A DNA stretch of 64,000 nt from Ruminococcus sp. (GTDB lineage Bacteria > Bacillota > Clostridia > Oscillospirales > Acutalibacteraceae). The notes under the pieces are model-generated. The model was not told the origin of the DNA, ran no database searches, and was given only the letters and a program-made list of their open reading frames with translations. The stretch spans positions 79,227 through 143,226 of the forward strand of contig JAFQDM010000033.1 in assembly GCA_017416065.1 (NCBI GenBank). Reading direction: 5' to 3'. Each line of letters starts with the position of its first letter. Position 1 is the first letter of the stretch. The position numbers were made by a program, and so were the translations under genes. Shown one piece after another: positions 62,508 to 64,000 of the stretch.

Positions 62508-62558
62508 TTTCTAAAACTCCAAACACGTCCCTATTATCCATAATATTATATCAAACAC

Positions 62559-63647
62559 TCAACCGCTTTGCAATACCCTTGCAAGCACATTTGACAATAA
62601 TTCCCCCGTGTACACCGCTTCCTCAAGAGTATTTGCATCTGTTCCCACCTCGATAAGCAGAGATCCGTTGTTTATGTTCATATTATATGCAAAATTTCCG
62701 AAATAAAGAGGACGAGTCATCCCCGGATACATCTGCTCTGCTGTATCCTGCAGCTTCAGAGCAAGAGCAAGGTTATCCTCCCAGAAGGGAAACTCAAAGT
62801 ATCCGTCAGGGTCGTAGCCTGCCATTATCATTATCTGTGCGGCTTTTCTGCCGGAAACCGTAAAGGTAGGCTTTACCTTGCCGCCGTTTGTGCCGTAGCT
62901 TATGCTGTCCCTGTGCAGGTCAAGCACCACCTTGATTTTCGGGTATTTTTCAATGTACTTTTCAATGGTATCCCAGCTTCTGTAGTACGCTCCGTCGTAC
63001 TTAGGGTCATCGTGCACCTCTCTTGCCTGCACAACCCCTATTCCCTGTCGTTCAAGTCCCTCGGCAACTGCCTTGCCTACTCTGAGCATATTGCGCTCGG
63101 GATCATTACTCCTGGGATAAAATCCTTCGTGGTAGTACCCTGCGTCATAGGTCAGGTAGCTTTCGCTTGTATGCGTGTGGACAATAAGCACCTGCACATC
63201 GTCAGAATCCTCAAACTCAAAACCTAAGGAACGGGCAAGGTAACTGCCTATATCAAGCTCATATTCTGTGGAATTCTTCACGTAAAAATCATTATACCCT
63301 ACTTCCCCTGTGGAATACTGGGTTTCCACTACAGGGAAATGAGCTTCATGTGCATACAGATTCGGATTCTCAGAATAAACGTATTCGTCAAGAGTGGAGG
63401 TGCTTACATGCTTTGTACTGCTTACATCCTCTGGTGCCGTATCCTCCTGCTCAGCACCTGTGGTGTTGGTAACTGTCGTCCTGCTGTAGCTTCCGTCAGG
63501 CAACGCAAGGGCGGCCGCGGCAAGCATTACCTCACGGGTACAGTCTGCACTGCCAAACACCCTTGTCCACAAACACATCCCCGCAAGCCCCACAAGGCAA
63601 ACCGCCAATAATGCACACACAGCCATCCTGAGCTTTCCTGCCAACAT
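62559..63647 (-). CDS. spoIIP: Stage II sporulation protein P
   Basis: 362 residues. One membrane helix near the start, a linker, and the SpoIIP amidase/endopeptidase domain (about 150-360): VLIVHTHTSESY, VVQAREVHDD, LDLHRDS, and a late SLLIEVGTDANT with the catalytic Glu. It degrades septal peptidoglycan during engulfment with SpoIID and SpoIIM, neither of which is in the window. ATG 63647 follows GGTGG; an upstream in-frame ATG at 63716 lacks a ribosome site. Together with the SpoIIQ-like protein it supports spore formation. Confidence 0.93.
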   Translation of the reverse strand: MLAGKLRMAVCALLAVCLVGLAGMCLWTRVFGSADCTREVMLAAAALALPDGSYSRTTVTNTTGAEQEDTAPEDVSSTKHVSTSTLDEYVYSENPNLYAHEAHFPVVETQYSTGEVGYNDFYVKNSTEYELDIGSYLARSLGFEFEDSDDVQVLIVHTHTSESYLTYDAGYYHEGFYPRSNDPERNMLRVGKAVAEGLERQGIGVVQAREVHDDPKYDGAYYRSWDTIEKYIEKYPKIKVVLDLHRDSISYGTNGGKVKPTFTVSGRKAAQIMIMAGYDPDGYFEFPFWEDNLALALKLQDTAEQMYPGMTRPLYFGNFAYNMNINNGSLLIEVGTDANTLEEAVYTGELLSNVLARVLQSG

Positions 63648-63775
63648 CTGCACCACCCTGTCATAATATTCTACATATAATATTATGAACACACTCCCCA
63701 CAGTATGACGGATCAAATGGGGATTTGTTTGCAGGAATCTGCGATCTGCACCCTACCGTCTGCAAATACGTCAAA

Positions 63776-63803
63776 ACAAAAAAAGGGAGCCCATTGGACT
63801 CCC
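63776..63803 (-). terminator. Terminator of a gene to the right of the window
   Basis: GGGAG/CTCCC stem (63785-63803) followed on the minus strand by a U-run (A-run 63777-63784). The 14-bp tandem repeat lies upstream of it in that transcript. Confidence 0.75.
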
Positions 63804-63812
63804 ATACAATTC

Positions 63813-64000
63813 ACTTCTTATTTCTTACCTCTAACCTCTTACTTTTTACCTCTTACTTTTTACCTCTTACTTTTTACCTCTTACTTTTTACCTCTTACTT
63901 TTTACCTCTTACTTTTTACCTCTTACTTCTTACCTCTTACTTCTTACCTCTTACTTCTTACCTCTTACTTCTTACCTCTTACTTCTTACCTCTTACTTCT
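63813..64000. repeat. 14-bp tandem repeat reaching the window end
   Basis: Two degenerate units (63813-63840), then six copies of ACTTTTTACCTCTT (63841-63924), then five of ACTTCTTACCTCTT (63925-63994) and a partial one to 64000. One strand is almost purely pyrimidine. The switch from one variant to the other is clean. The array continues beyond the window. Confidence 0.95.

Overview
The window looks like a chromosomal segment of a Gram-positive, spore-forming Clostridia, most likely an Oscillospiraceae/Ruminococcus-like gut or rumen starch degrader. The reasons are: AGGAGG ribosome sites and TTGACA-17-TATAAT promoters throughout, SpoIIP and a SpoIIQ-like peptidase, several dockerin-bearing secreted proteins, and a cluster of two secreted GH13 amylases with a CBM26-dockerin protein. 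The genus is inferred; no rRNA or tRNA gene was seen.

Layout. 1-5.7 kb: a degenerate L,D-transpeptidase-like lipoprotein, then a run with an rRNA/tRNA uracil methyltransferase, a small membrane protein, DUF1349, BioY, DUF5662 and a membrane protein. 5.8-9.5 kb: serC-serA and an M23-like secreted protein. 9.7-12.5 kb: mgtE behind a long structured leader, with a lipase. 12.5-15 kb: three small minus-strand genes (two paralogous) whose promoter contains an inverted repeat next to a divergent XRE regulator. 15-17.6 kb: L-lactate dehydrogenase, a zinc-ribbon protein, and a cation/Ca2+ exchanger behind a yybP-ykoY (Mn2+) riboswitch. 17.7-25.4 kb: glnA with a hairpin-rich 3' region, then an aryl-acid operon (SSS symporter, iorA, iorB, paaK, ACT protein). 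25.6-28.8 kb: metY-metA and an IS200-like element. 28.9-30.3 kb: two tandem dockerin proteins. 30.7-35.5 kb: heterodimeric ABC exporter and a SpoIIQ-like M23 protein. 35.6-41.4 kb: surface-polymer genes (CDP-glycerol transferase-like, LicD, sugar epimerase) and a CotH-dockerin protein. 41.6-49 kb: acyl-CoA ligase, metal-binding lipoprotein, DegV, GH31 glucosidase, PduL-type phosphotransacylase, family 4 uracil-DNA glycosylase. 49.1-50.1 kb: no conventional gene, but a complete-looking minus-strand unit. 50.4-58.2 kb: starch cluster. 58.4-63.7 kb: rarA, glyA, dusB, an anchored acidic protein, spoIIP. 63.8 kb to the end: a 14-bp tandem repeat.

The genes join into starch capture and hydrolysis outside the cell (CBM26-dockerin, two amylases, membrane-anchored protein) with an intracellular GH31 glucosidase, and into serine/one-carbon/methionine synthesis (serC, serA, glyA, metA, metY).

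The most unusual material is non-coding. At 49.1-50.06 kb a promoter, a 38-codon ORF with a strong ribosome site, nine ~54-nt repeats and a terminator form one unit. Five repeats carry ribosome-site plus ATG plus stop minigenes. Elsewhere, arrays of small hairpins separated by a constant word (CGATAT/ATATCGC or GTGAAGTT) fill intergenic spaces, and two genes take their ribosome site from the 3' arm of the preceding terminator hairpin.
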